64,000 nucleotides of DNA from Phytophthora sp. 'mugwort' (Eukaryota > Oomycota > Peronosporomycetes > Peronosporales > Peronosporaceae), in NCBI GenBank assembly GCA_033558025.1, contig JAUCEF010000008.1:868001-932000 (forward strand), written 5' to 3'. The notes under the pieces were generated by a model that searched no databases, was not told where the DNA came from, and saw only the letters and a program-made list of their open reading frames with translations. The translations under genes and the position numbers were made by a program. Of this stretch, positions 31,335-40,879 are shown piece after piece. Each line of letters opens with the position of its first letter. The stretch's first letter is position 1.

Positions 31335-31379
31335 TCGCGGGCCTACTGTGATCAAGCCAGCTTCATAGTAGGCCCGCGA
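31335..31379. repeat. Hairpin, 17-base arms with one mismatch
   Basis: 31335-31351 (TCGCGGGCCTACTGTGA) pairs with 31363-31379, with an 11-base loop. It lies at the end of the pogo-like remnant. Confidence 0.9.
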
Positions 31380-32002
31380 AAGCCGTTGATAATAGTCTGC
31401 GGCTCCACCATCTTCCATGCCATACCCACAAAATATGATAGCATGCACGCCCTACTCCAGCGCTGGTAGGAAAGGGGTGATCCGCATGGTACTTGGCATA
31501 TATATCCCTGCAACATGAGTGCATCGTAGCCAGCATTAGGTATAATTATAGAAATGAATATGGGTTACGATATAGTAGCTCGTACTGTATCGTGCTCTTG
31601 AATGAACGCATCACACTGGCGTCCATAGGCTGACTCAAACCAGTTATCCATGGTGGAATGTACTGCACTTGAGTGCACACTTAGTTTGAAGTTTTTCTCG
31701 ACTGTTGACCATCTTGTGGACCTTTAAGCTGTCCAGAAGATCATGCGGCTTAACGTAATGCTGGGAGTCCATATCTGCATGAAGCATAATAAAGTAAGTA
31801 CACTTTCAGTCCATGAAATATAATTTAACAAAACCATAATTTCTTACCTTTGATATCCATTCGCCCATGATGGAATAGTCGAAAGATACTTTCGGCTGTA
31901 CCGTGTGCACATTTGTCGGATCGGTAAAACTGAGAGATGATATATCCTCTAAGACGGGGCCTCCAGGGACACCGCGTACACCACCAGTGGGGGAAGCTTC
32001 TC

Positions 32003-32071
32003 ATGGGCGTGGTAGCGTATTCCTGTGTGCTCCAGTCGCTGAAGCACACAGGAATACGCTACCACGCCCAT
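32003..32071. repeat. Hairpin: 29-base perfect arms, 11-base loop
   Basis: Arms 32003-32031 and 32043-32071 are exact reverse complements (outer bases ATGGGCGTGG). On the minus strand the 32043-32071 arm encodes conserved transposase sequence, and the other arm replaces the codons that should follow. Confidence 0.95.
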
Positions 32072-32249
32072 CATTCACATTTGTTCCTTGTATGATGTTA
32101 ACATTGGTCTCACCACGGTACTCCACCGTGACTCGACCTGGGTTGTCCATAAAGCCGGCTGTCTGGTCCATGTTGAACAGACAAGAATACATTTATGATA
32201 GGATTCGTAAAATGCTACCACTCAATCTTCTTCCATAGCGACGCTGACG

Positions 32250-32889
32250 GAACTAGCAAATGCGTCGGCAGCATCCTTCAAATATGACGATTTCAAATTA
32301 AATAGATAAGAAAATATTCTTAACCGAGACCCATAAATAAAATAAAATTATAGCTACCCGCATGTCGCTGCGCACTTTCGAGCCTTTATGGGTGACACAA
32401 CGAATAACCAGAGCGTTGCGTCTCATAAAACAAGCAACCTCATATTAATAAGCAATAATCGTTAATATATTATAATACTAGATGCAGCTCATACTATATA
32501 ATATATGAATATTTGAATATACTAGTAGGAGCTACTTTTTAATAGTAATTCATATTATGTGTATGCTTTGTGGTTTCAGGTAATATGACCTAATGTACAG
32601 CTCCTTCCAGTTATATACTTTATATATTGTGTTTATACTATCGTAGTAATGTATGTAAAACATGCATTCTAGCATCTTATGTCCAATTAACTATTTTGGT
32701 AAGTTCGGGATCCCTGGCATTCTACCAACGAGATGTCCTGGACTAGAGGGCCGTGTAGATTCTCTCCTTAGCGAAATCAGGGTCGAATTGCGATCATTAG
32801 AATGATGCACTTGATCGTCACACACAGCTTTCGATTCTTTCTCATTTCCTTCACGTAGTCTAACAAACTTGCATACAAAATAAGTATAA
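32250..32889. other. AT-rich non-coding segment inside a pogo-like element
   Basis: Strongly AT-rich (for example 32440-32660), with no coding signal. It separates the DNA-binding remnant from the catalytic remnant and could be a later insertion or an expanded decayed linker. Confidence 0.4.
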
Positions 32890-33180
32890 TAAAACGATCA
32901 GGTGAAATGAAACGGTACTCCTAATATGTAAAGCATTTTGTCTTCGCACCGTTGCTCAAACTCGGGAAACCTAATACCACCTTTCCGATGCCCTTCTGTG
33001 TCTGCGTAGTAGATATTCTTGCTGGTGCTGCTTGACTCGAACTGCTGCTGCTTTTTGCGCCATTGATAAATCGAAGATCGATGGACAAGTAGGCTCTGGG
33101 CAACATCGATGACAGGCGCTTCCTCGACTTGTTGTGTACCCTGCAAGTAACGGTGAGACACATACAAGTATCGTTAGGTA
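32890..33180 (-). pseudogene. Pogo-like transposase N-terminal DNA-binding part
   Basis: The minus frame at 33167-32898 reads through APVIDVAQSLLVHRSSIYQW. That is a helix-turn-helix of psq type, followed by RKKQQQFESSSTS, GIRFPEFEQRCEDKM and YILGV. This is the usual order of psq HTH, linker and CENP-B-like second domain. It is in the same orientation as the catalytic remnant at 31310-32200 and probably from the same element. There is no recognisable start in this frame. Confidence 0.5.
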
Positions 33181-33209
33181 CTTCTGCTGCAAATATAATA
33201 TTAGGAGCC

Positions 33210-33539
33210 TGTAATACCTGGAGCTTGATCTTGTTCCTATTTTGGGGGCGCCGTCACACCCATCTTTGGTTTGTGAGGCGGGAAACCAGTATATTTTTCA
33301 GGCGGGAAGTCACCATTACCATACAAATTAAACCTTTGCGAGGTCTTTGCGATCCGGCCAGCAAAATGTCTCGTCCTGGGACCGTTTTTTACATTGTCTC
33401 ACAACTTGTAAGACACCTTGCCTACCGTGGAGTTGTTGTAGCTAAGGGTGCTCTAAGTAAGCCTCTAAGGCCGTTGTCCAAGTGAGGAACACGTTTCTGA
33501 GCCGATAGCAATAGTGCCTTCTCTTTGGGTAAAACAACG
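33210..33539. other. No recognised gene
   Basis: Contains GAGGCGGGAAACC and, about 30 bases later, CAGGCGGGAAGTC, a short imperfect direct repeat. It may be an element end. No coding was seen. Confidence 0.35.
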
Positions 33540-34807
33540 ATGGTACAATGTACCATTTCCGAAGTTCGCGATCCCAACCACTTCTTCTGGGAACACCTCC
33601 AGCAAGTGTTCCAGCCTCAACACATTTGTGCCATGGACGACATCACGGCTGCAATCGTAGCGGTAGTGATATGAGCTAGCATGAGCGCGGCTGTCGTCGC
33701 AGCCGACAAGCGTGGTCTACGGCAGCCACCTAAGGCTTCTATGACCTTCCCAACCCGCATGCTCGGGATAGCACTGCTCACCAAGGAACAGGTTGGTTCC
33801 ACAAGAAGCTACGCTGCGACAAGGCGTCGTTCGTGAGGATCTACGAGCTGGAGCATGCAGCGTGGGAGCACGAACCTGGCCCCAACTGCAAGCACCAGGT
33901 CACTAAGCGCGTCGCGCTGACAATGCTGTATCTGGCCCAGGGCGGCACTATGGACCAGGCGGCCACAGGCGCTGGGTGTGTCTAGGTCTTGTGCTGTGGT
34001 CTGCATCAATGAGACCCTGGACGTACTCAGCGCCATGGCCAAACGGCTCGTAGTGATGCCAATGGCTGAGGAGTTGACCTCTATAGAGAATGGTTTATTT
34101 GTCACCACCGGCTTTCCAGACACGATCGGTGCCATCGATGGCGCCCTCGTTCGTATTGCTCGTCCTCATGACTTTGAGGGTTGGTATTGTCGACAAAATA
34201 ATCCTGCAGTCAACGTGCAAGCGGTCGTGGACCATAGAGGTCTCTTTCGGTCGATTTCGATTCGTTCCGGATCGAACAACGATCAATCTCTGTGAAATGG
34301 ATCCGGCATTCGGAAACGGTACGTCTACTGCTTTTTTGTTGGTCTCTAGTTTGCTAACAAAACCAGTGTCTATTTGCTACAGCATTTCAAGTTTGGTGCC
34401 ACCCCGGGAAACATTTGCATACAAGATATGGAGTCATATGCTGACCCCATTCCCTGAATCGGAGGCACTTGACGATCGGAGGAAGCGGCTCTATAACTAC
34501 GTGTACTCACACACGCATTGTGGTCGAGTGTGCATTCGGCCGGCTGAAAACCCGGTTTCGTATTCTATTAGGAAAGCTCGAGCATAAATCTGCTGGAAGT
34601 GTGCGCAAGGTGATCTTAGGCTACATTGTGTTGCACAATCTGCTGCTTCTAGTGCAAGACGGGGTGGCTATTGAGGGAACAGACCCTCTTCTAGGAGAAC
34701 CTGAAGCGTCGGTAGCTGAAGATCCTGTCAATAGCGAGCGGTCAGTCTGCCACGATCAAGGTATTGCAAAGCGGGACGACATCGCAGACATCTTGTCGAG
34801 ATTCTAG
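33540..34807 (+). pseudogene. PIF/Harbinger DDE nuclease, second element, frameshifted
   Basis: Blocks in order across frames are HFFWEHLLQVFQPQH, FHKKLRCDKASFVRIYEL, KRVALTMLYLAQGG, FPDTIGAIDGALVRIARP (first Asp), DFEGWYCRQNNPAVNVQAV, SISIRSGSNNDQSL, YKIWSHMLTPFPESE (just after the usual GDSGY block) and RIVVECAFGRLKTRFRIL (catalytic Glu), then KVILGYIVLHNLLL. The nuclease is thus almost full length but broken by several shifts (about 33690, 33980, 34290, 34500) and stops. Its Myb/SANT partner is convergent at 34857-35810. This element belongs to a different Harbinger lineage from the one at 20 kb, judged by the nuclease blocks. Confidence 0.8.
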
Positions 34808-34856
34808 CTGGCAAACAGTTCATTAGTAACAGTAGCTACTGGTGTCGAAAATACAG

Positions 34857-35810
34857 CTAGTTGGTTCGCTGGCTGAGAATGTCACGCAGCAGTTGTAATT
34901 GCATAGCTTGAAACTGACGTGTTTCTTCCTGTTGCTGCTGCAGTGAAACCGTCAGAGCATGGACGTTGTCTTCGGTAGACGAACGAGAGCCCAACGATGC
35001 AGCAATAGCCTCCATTCCGCCTGGCAGAGCCGTCTCTAGCTGAGCAACCGGAGGTTGCTTCGGCTTGGTCCCGCTCTCCTCTTTGGAAGACGCTTCGCCT
35101 GCGTCTTCCTCCTCCTCCTCATTGTCGACTGCATAATCTAGCAAGATCTCGCCATTGATGCCTACACAGCAACGAAAGCACCGTGCAAGATAGCCCAAAG
35201 CCCTTCGTCCATGTCGCTAATACGAGCTTTATTCCCGGTTTTCTTCTGCTCCCGCTCTTCCGATATATGCATTTCAGTTTCCTATACTTGAGAAAAACCT
35301 GCACGCCAAAACAGCAAACCCAACAACAACATACACCGGTTAAATAGTCGACTTAACCCCGCATACACCACCAAACTAACCTGATCGTGGTTTAGTACAT
35401 GCCGAGTGATTGCGACAGCACACTCAAGAAGAACTACCAGGCAAGAGCCTTCTTGGTCTTCGTGTCGGCAGCCTCGAGCCGGCGCTTCACGTCTCCGTCA
35501 GCAAAACGGAGTCGAAGCAGCCCCGCTACCATTTTGTTGGTCCATTTGATGCGCTTCAAACTGCACCTTTATTCGCCCTTTGCGCTTTTTGATCGTCGTA
35601 GCAGGACGAGCAGTGGGCTCATCCCTAGTCGAAGGAGCGCAGGGCCCTGGCGATTAAAGCGGCTGGTGACGGCAGCGGTGCTTGGGCACTAGAGGAGTCC
35701 ACAATGCCGGACCATGCATGCGGAAGCAGCAGCGCAAACGCGGGAACAGCAGACAGGCCGTACAGACCGATCGTGTCGTCGCTGGTGCCGTGATCACCTG
35801 GTGGCTGCAT
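34857..35810 (-). pseudogene. Myb/SANT-like partner of the second Harbinger element, with intron
   Basis: On the minus strand, MQPPGDHGTSDDT begins at 35810. The SANT-like domain RIKWTNKMVAGLLRLRFADG leads into KRRLEAADTKTKKALAW. It is followed by a broken helix and an intron (35299-35380), then FLKYRKLKCIYRKSGSRRKP. The acidic C-terminal part (DYAVDNEEEEEDAGEASSKE) and a Gln-rich coiled segment (VSLQQQQEETRQFQAMQLQL) end at 34857. Stops before the intron and frame changes show the copy is inactive. The family provides DNA binding for the Harbinger transposase, here convergent and only about 50 bases away. Confidence 0.65.
35299..35380 (-). other. 82-nt spliceosomal intron in the Myb/SANT pseudogene
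   Basis: On the minus strand the segment begins GTTAGTTTGG and ends TTTTGGCGTGCAG. It interrupts the SANT-domain reading exactly between the HDQ-like exon end and VFLKYRKLK. Length and borders fit a GT-AG intron. Confidence 0.6.
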
Positions 35811-36059
35811 TGGAAACTGCCTATGTTTTTGTGCGCCCCGCCGATACTGGCTGCGTGAGAATCAATGGTTGAGAGCGCAAACGGCAGAGCGCAACCTGGA
35901 CCAGACAGAGCACGGTGTTCTCTACCAGTCGTGGCTGGGCCAACCACACAAAATTAACCCTAACGTGTTGTCTCATAGCACGCGTTCCTCAGTTGAACAA
36001 GGGCCTAACGAATCTCGGCGTTGGCGCTCCGGCAACATGTACAAACGACCCCCTCGCTA

Positions 36060-36930
36060 ATAATAGTTCGTGAACCAGTTATTGATTCCGATTAAAGGGA
36101 ATTTCCGCTGCCAGGGTATTATCGGATAATTCGGAAGAGAAATTGGATCGAGAGGCGATCGGATGAACTCACATGTCAGTTAGAGTACGGACACAAAAAT
36201 TGACAGCCCTCTATTTGAAGTATACGAGGGGTTACATCCCTAGATACTGGCAATAGAAAAATGGGTCGCGGCGACGTGTCCGTTCGCTGGGGAGCTCGTC
36301 GCTGGGGCCGGCTACGCCAATATTAGGCGGATCTGCTTCACGGGCACCCCGGTGGAGTTTGCTATGGCAACGCTCCTCGCACCCACTCACTACACTTCTA
36401 ATAAAAGCACACATAATCTCCATCTGTTCGCAAAAAAAGCACCGAACGCGCAAATGCATCATATCTGGTGGGGCTAACTTGGACTTCCATTGTTCACTGC
36501 GGTTATCCAGAACCGTTCCACCAAAGCCTGTGGTTGATCTTTGTAGTCGTCGCAACTCTGTTATATACAATAGCGCTATTTGCCGAATGGAGCCAACTGA
36601 TATGGCCGAAACGTGACGCGGGTTATTTACGTTGACCTTTAATCGACTTGACATTGGCTATTACAGTTGAAACCCCTTCGCACTTATACCACGACCGACA
36701 AAGCCATTAAGAAAATAAGCCGATTTTCAAACTTTAATTAAAGGAGGATGGAGCGATACGGCTGGTACACGCACTCAATTACCTATATGTTCCAGAAGTG
36801 GGCTGGAGGTCGGAATTTGACTGTAAATAGAGCGTCCTCGAGAGACGTACATGTAATATCATTCTGTGATTACTGACGTTCAGAATACCGACATGTACAG
36901 CCTTTAGCCAATCGCATATCGTAAATCAAT
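36060..36930. other. No recognised gene
   Basis: A 140-codon minus-strand open stretch (36232-36654) has no motif and looks accidental. Bases 36325-36385 share a block with 37838-37895. Confidence 0.4.
36325..36385 (+). repeat. Dispersed block, copy 1
   Basis: The string GCGGATCTGCTTCACGGGC, then GCCCC-like sequence and GTTTGCTATGGCAACG, resembles GCGGCCCTGCTTCGCGGGC and GTTTGCTGTGGCTACG at 37838-37895. Confidence 0.4.
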
Positions 36931-38610
36931 GTGTCGCATCAGCTTTTGTGCAAACTGCTACAGATCCAGTGCAGTGCAGAACTACATTGCATCTTGGGAT
37001 CGACAGCGATGCTGCAGGTTGCAGCTGAAGGACGGCCACGACACAGCAGCGATGGATGCAAAAAGTCCAAACACGGCCGGCGCAGCTTCCCTAACCGACC
37101 CAAGCTTGAAGAAGCTAAGCAATAGTTTGCCAGCATTTTCTTTAATTTGTTGTGCACACGCCATAAGAGGTATTACTAAGTATGCGAAGAGGATAACTTC
37201 AAATCAAGAAGAGAGACTGGTGTACCCGAGTGAGGCCCCAAAAGGGGAACATTTGGTGCTTTCGCCAACGCGATCCCGTGGCTTCTAGCTACCCTCAGGC
37301 AGATCCTACCTGATTAAGAACACGCATGGAGGTGCTACCCTGTAGTTCAGACTGCACAGCAGCATCAGCAGAGTATTGTTCTTGGTTTTAGAGTCCGTGT
37401 TATGTACAGCAATATCGTTTTATAGACCCTTATTAAAAACCAGTCGGTGACAGCAATCAAAATTTGGCAGTCGGTACATAATAATACGGAATCAGTAAAT
37501 GACAAAAGGCGTCGTCAGACGAACTTAGTAGTCGTGAAGGATGGCATCGCATCTGTCGCTTCGATTGCATTAAGTACCAGTATCTGCTTTTTATCTTGGC
37601 ACGTGTTGCTGTGCCCATCTAGCCCTGTCACATTTTTGGTTTACACTGTAGTTTTGTATTTAAGGTCCCCCATCTCCCTTTTACCCTCGCCCTCCAGAAG
37701 ACCGATGGCATCGCGGTCTTGGACTTTGCTTCGCAAAGGCAGCCGCTGCGCTCCTGCGAGGAAAAGATTCTAAGTTCGGCCCGCTACAGTACTCGGCTCG
37801 CTGGAAAGCTCGGCGCTGGGCCTGCCTCCGCAAATACCGCGGCCCTGCTTCGCGGGCGCCCCGCACGGGTTTGCTGTGGCTACGCGCGCTTGGAACCGCT
37901 CTCCTCCGTTGGTCGTTTTATGTGACGTTCACCCCCTCCATTATCACATGGGCACACGAATCACTCTCTTTTATCTTTGCTTACCGGCACCCAAATTTGG
38001 TTCGCAGAGTGGATGGCTCCTCGATGAAGACCCATTGACAGATTCAGTTCGAGGTGATTCGCACCTTGGTGTTCTTTTATGGTTTAGGCCATTCATAGGC
38101 ACATGACACTGGCTTCGGTCTCGTTTTGGCCAGACTAGTCATGTTGATACATGTATCGTACTAGTATATATTGCATTTCACACATGTCATTTTTGTCAAG
38201 AAGCGGCTACATAAGCGCCGGACTAACATCGCGTGCTCAATACTCATCGGACATGCATTGTCTATATGCGTTTTGATTGTTTTTCGGAATTGCCTGTTCA
38301 TACAGAGGCTAATATACCGATTTTTATGACACTCGCTGATACCAAAGGACAGGCTCTGTCGACAAATCTATCCACCACGCGTTCTGCCACACTACGCATC
38401 AGGAGTTGTCGGTTGGATCGGCCTTGAACCCACCTTTTGTCATTTCATATACCATAGAGAGACAATCTGGTTTCTTATAGTCTATTCACATTCTCCTCTG
38501 CTGTTTCTCCATAAATCTCGATGATTGTCAAAATATGTACGAACTATCTCGGGTTTTGCCGGCAGCAGAGAAACAGTCTCAAGCACACTTCACTATAAAT
38601 CACCTGTATT
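36931..38610. other. No recognised gene; second copy of a dispersed block
   Basis: Short ORFs here (36929-37288, 37447-37773) lack recognisable domains. 37838-37895 is the second copy of the block at 36325. This is the likely promoter-side flank of the effector-like gene at 38680. Confidence 0.4.
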
Positions 38611-38618
38611 CATTCTTC

Positions 38619-38629
38619 CATTCACTCTG
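38619..38629 (+). promoter_or_regulatory. Initiator of the effector-like gene
   Basis: CATTCACTCTGA fits the oomycete initiator (TCACTCT) about 50 bases upstream of the ATG at 38680. Confidence 0.45.
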
Positions 38630-38679
38630 AGCCACGTACACTCGATTGTCCTCAAGACCACACACGGGATAACCCAGCT

Positions 38680-39057
38680 ATGCGGCCATACTACTTGCTT
38701 TTGCTGGTGTTGACTCTCGTCATTTCCTGCAGCAGTAGTGTTTTAGGTAGTACCGAGACCCATTTTATCAGTGGCGTTCGGCCCCAGAGCAATCCCAAAC
38801 GTATCCTCCGCGTTGAAGAAACGACGTTTACTGAAGGCAAGCGGGTAAGCGAAGATATAGCTTTTACTTTACCCGGCTTGAACTGGCTCAGATTCTGGAG
38901 ACTGAGACGTGTAGCGGACAAACTGAAGACCACTGATGTCATTTCGGCGAAGGAAAGCAAGTGGATTGATTCTTGGGTTAAGAAGGATCTAAGTCCTGAT
39001 TACGTGTACAAACAACTGGGCCTTGTGAAGCGAGGCGATAAAGCGATGGAGAGTTAA
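38680..39057 (+). CDS. RxLR-type secreted effector-like protein, C-terminally truncated
   Basis: A 125-residue ORF. Residues 1-23 form a clear secretion signal (hydrophobic [14 protein letters not shown], cleavage likely near VLG-S). A canonical RxLR motif RILR follows at 41-44, with an acidic EE pair at 46-47 standing in for a dEER. The rest is one WY-type helical unit ([37 protein letters not shown]). RxLR proteins of Phytophthora are secreted during infection and moved into plant cells, where WY domains act on host targets. The TAA at 39055 ends the ORF at the border of a second WY unit, whose coding sequence continues in another frame. The protein is therefore shorter than its ancestor and may be non-functional or a truncated allele. 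Confidence 0.75.
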   Translation: MRPYYLLLLVLTLVISCSSSVLGSTETHFISGVRPQSNPKRILRVEETTFTEGKRVSEDIAFTLPGLNWLRFWRLRRVADKLKTTDVISAKESKWIDSWVKKDLSPDYVYKQLGLVKRGDKAMES

Positions 39058-39262
39058 AACTATCGTCTTTCGAATCGTACACGGAGCGGATGTTCGCCAA
39101 AGATCAAGCTTTATACACGTCGTGGTTGTACAAGAAGCTGACACCAGAACAACTCTACAAACTTCTCAAGCTGGACAAGATGAAACCCTCGAAGGCCGCG
39201 GATACCAAGGCCTTCAAAAGATACGAAGTATATCTGTTCAAATGGCACGATACTCCGAGGTA
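39058..39262 (+). pseudogene. Stranded second WY unit of the RxLR gene
   Basis: Directly after the stop, another frame stays open to 39262. It has WY-type features: [26 protein letters not shown], and a final YLFKWHD. A small insertion or deletion near 39050-39060 would explain the separation. No start codon of its own is expected. Confidence 0.65.
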
Positions 39263-39269
39263 ATCATTA

Positions 39270-40128
39270 CTGACTCAGATAGATCCTGCCGCGGATGCTT
39301 GTTGGAGGCAAAGCTACATCAGTTTTTTTTATCTTTTGTAACGAATTGGAATGTTGCCTAACGATCCATTTTACGTCAGTATTAACGTGCCGGCTCATTA
39401 TTAATAATATTTAATGAAAGCAACACGGTCATTGACAAAATGAGCCGGCACGTTTTTCATTTTTTCTGATATCTTGGGATTCTTTGAGTCCCCGTAAGAT
39501 CGTCGTTGGACGAGCACGGTTGCAACTTTTCGCTAGAAGCCACCGACACGCTACGATGGGTGGTTATCGCTATCCTACCAATGGAGAATTATAACCGCCA
39601 AGAACTAAATAGACGGCCTACGTCCTTACCCCAGTCCTCGCAACAAACTTACCACAAAACTTTGTGTCAAGAAAGCAAAAAAACGTTCTGTATATATGCC
39701 TTCCTATCCATCACGCTCATTGCATACAGGATGACACTGATGTTGAACTGCACTGACTGAGTGATTATAACAGTGAGGGTCGACAACTTGAGCAAGACGT
39801 GACTTACCGACTTCCTCTGCTTGTAGAGGACGGCCAGAGCGGCCAATCATAGTGCATGATTTTGCGGACCGTTTCATTGCCGCATATTGGTTTCGCATCA
39901 AACATATCGATACGGATTTACCGGTTTTGATCCCTGTTTAAAAGAGACCGCGAAGCAATCGCCATTCATTTGGCGATGCCGGGGTCCTGGCGCAGGAAAT
40001 CTTCATCGCACACGAGAAGCTAAATGCCGCAAAGCCCTAGAGACATCCAGTGATGCTCGGATGGCAATCAAGGATTTTCCTCACTTAAGTTGCGATGCCT
40101 ACGAGTCGCGACGATAGCTCCTCTTACG
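39270..40128. other. Flank of the effector-like gene
   Basis: No coding region recognised. It contains the inverted repeat 39384-39399/39439-39454. The 39760-40120 part may be the end region of the pogo-like remnant that follows. Confidence 0.4.
39384..39454. repeat. Inverted repeat, 16-base perfect arms, 39-base loop
   Basis: AACGTGCCGGCTCATT at 39384-39399 and its exact reverse complement at 39439-39454, followed by TTT. It is about 330 bases after the effector stop. It could be the transcript end, or a tiny foldback element. Confidence 0.8.
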
Positions 40129-40480
40129 ATGGCTACACGACAAGGACACGCTCAAACAACAGGGGGGTGTAACGAACGGGAGTCGCAAAAAAAAGTCCGG
40201 CCAACAGATATAGGTACAATGCTGCCCCCTGCAGCCGAGGAGGAGCTAAGTAGGTGGTTAATGATCTTCGTAAAGAGGGCGTTCCAATTTCACCAAGATG
40301 CTAGCGATGGAGGCGAAGGATCTCGTAATAGACTATCATGTCGATAATTTCGAAGCGTCGTGGAGGACGATGCTGACCTAGCGGCATCCGCTTTAATCGA
40401 CAGCCTCGCTCAGCATTGTGATATTGATGCAGGTGTTGTTGAGATCGATTCAGACGACGATATAGAAAATCAGGAGTAGT
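40129..40480 (+). pseudogene. Internally deleted pogo-like transposase gene
   Basis: From MATRQGHAQTT at 40129 the reading passes through LPPAAEEELSRWL, and after a frame change NDLRKEGVPISPRCLAMEAK and DLVIDYHVDNFEASW. This is the CENP-B-like DNA-binding part of a pogo-type transposase. At about 40355 it joins directly to a typical acidic C-terminal tail (EDDADLAASALIDSLAQHCD and EIDSDDDIENQE), ending with TAG at 40478. The whole catalytic domain is absent, as expected of a non-autonomous deletion derivative. Terminal repeats were not identified. Confidence 0.55.
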
Positions 40481-40879
40481 CGAATAGATGCTAATACTGT
40501 ATTTTGCTTCATCGAATAACTGGGTCTCAATCCTCCCATACCTAATAATAATAATACCGGTTACCAAAATCGATATATTGGTTTTAAGACGTGGTACACT
40601 GTTCCGGTATGTGACCTGTCCTGCCGAAACTAAAAAGGGCAGTATATGATATTTCACTCAATTGTGGGGCTCGAATCTTGATGTATCGTATTCCCCCCCT
40701 TACAAGCGTCACTTCAGTTTACCCAATCATATTTCTCCATTAATATTTTCAACATAAACCACATATGTGAATAGGGTGATGATGCTCTCGAGCCTGCGCC
40801 TACCATGCGGTTGGTCGCCCCCGGGAGATGCCGGGCTGACAAGAAGAATTTGAAAATAGCTTCCGTGAGTCCGATCGCA

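Larger units (their letters stand above)
31310..32200 (-). pseudogene. Pogo-like DDE_1 transposase, catalytic domain remnant
   Basis: On the minus strand from about 32180, FNMDQTAGFMDNPG carries the first catalytic Asp. Next come TVEYRGETNVNIIQGTNVN and SVFLCASATG. After the hairpin at 32003-32071 the reading resumes as RGVPGGPVLEDISSLSFTD and PTNVHTVQPKVSF. Near 31400 a piece like MAWKMVEPQTIINGF resembles the C-terminal block after the third Asp. The central part with the second and third Asp is missing or unreadable. The DNA-binding part is probably 32890-33180. DDE_1 enzymes of pogo type transpose into TA sites. The hairpin directly replaces codons, so it is a lesion of this gene. Confidence 0.7.

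Noticed and set aside
36232..36654. 140-codon minus-strand ORF as a gene
   Set aside because: No motif, no paralogue in the window and no promoter signal. It overlaps a dispersed repeat block.
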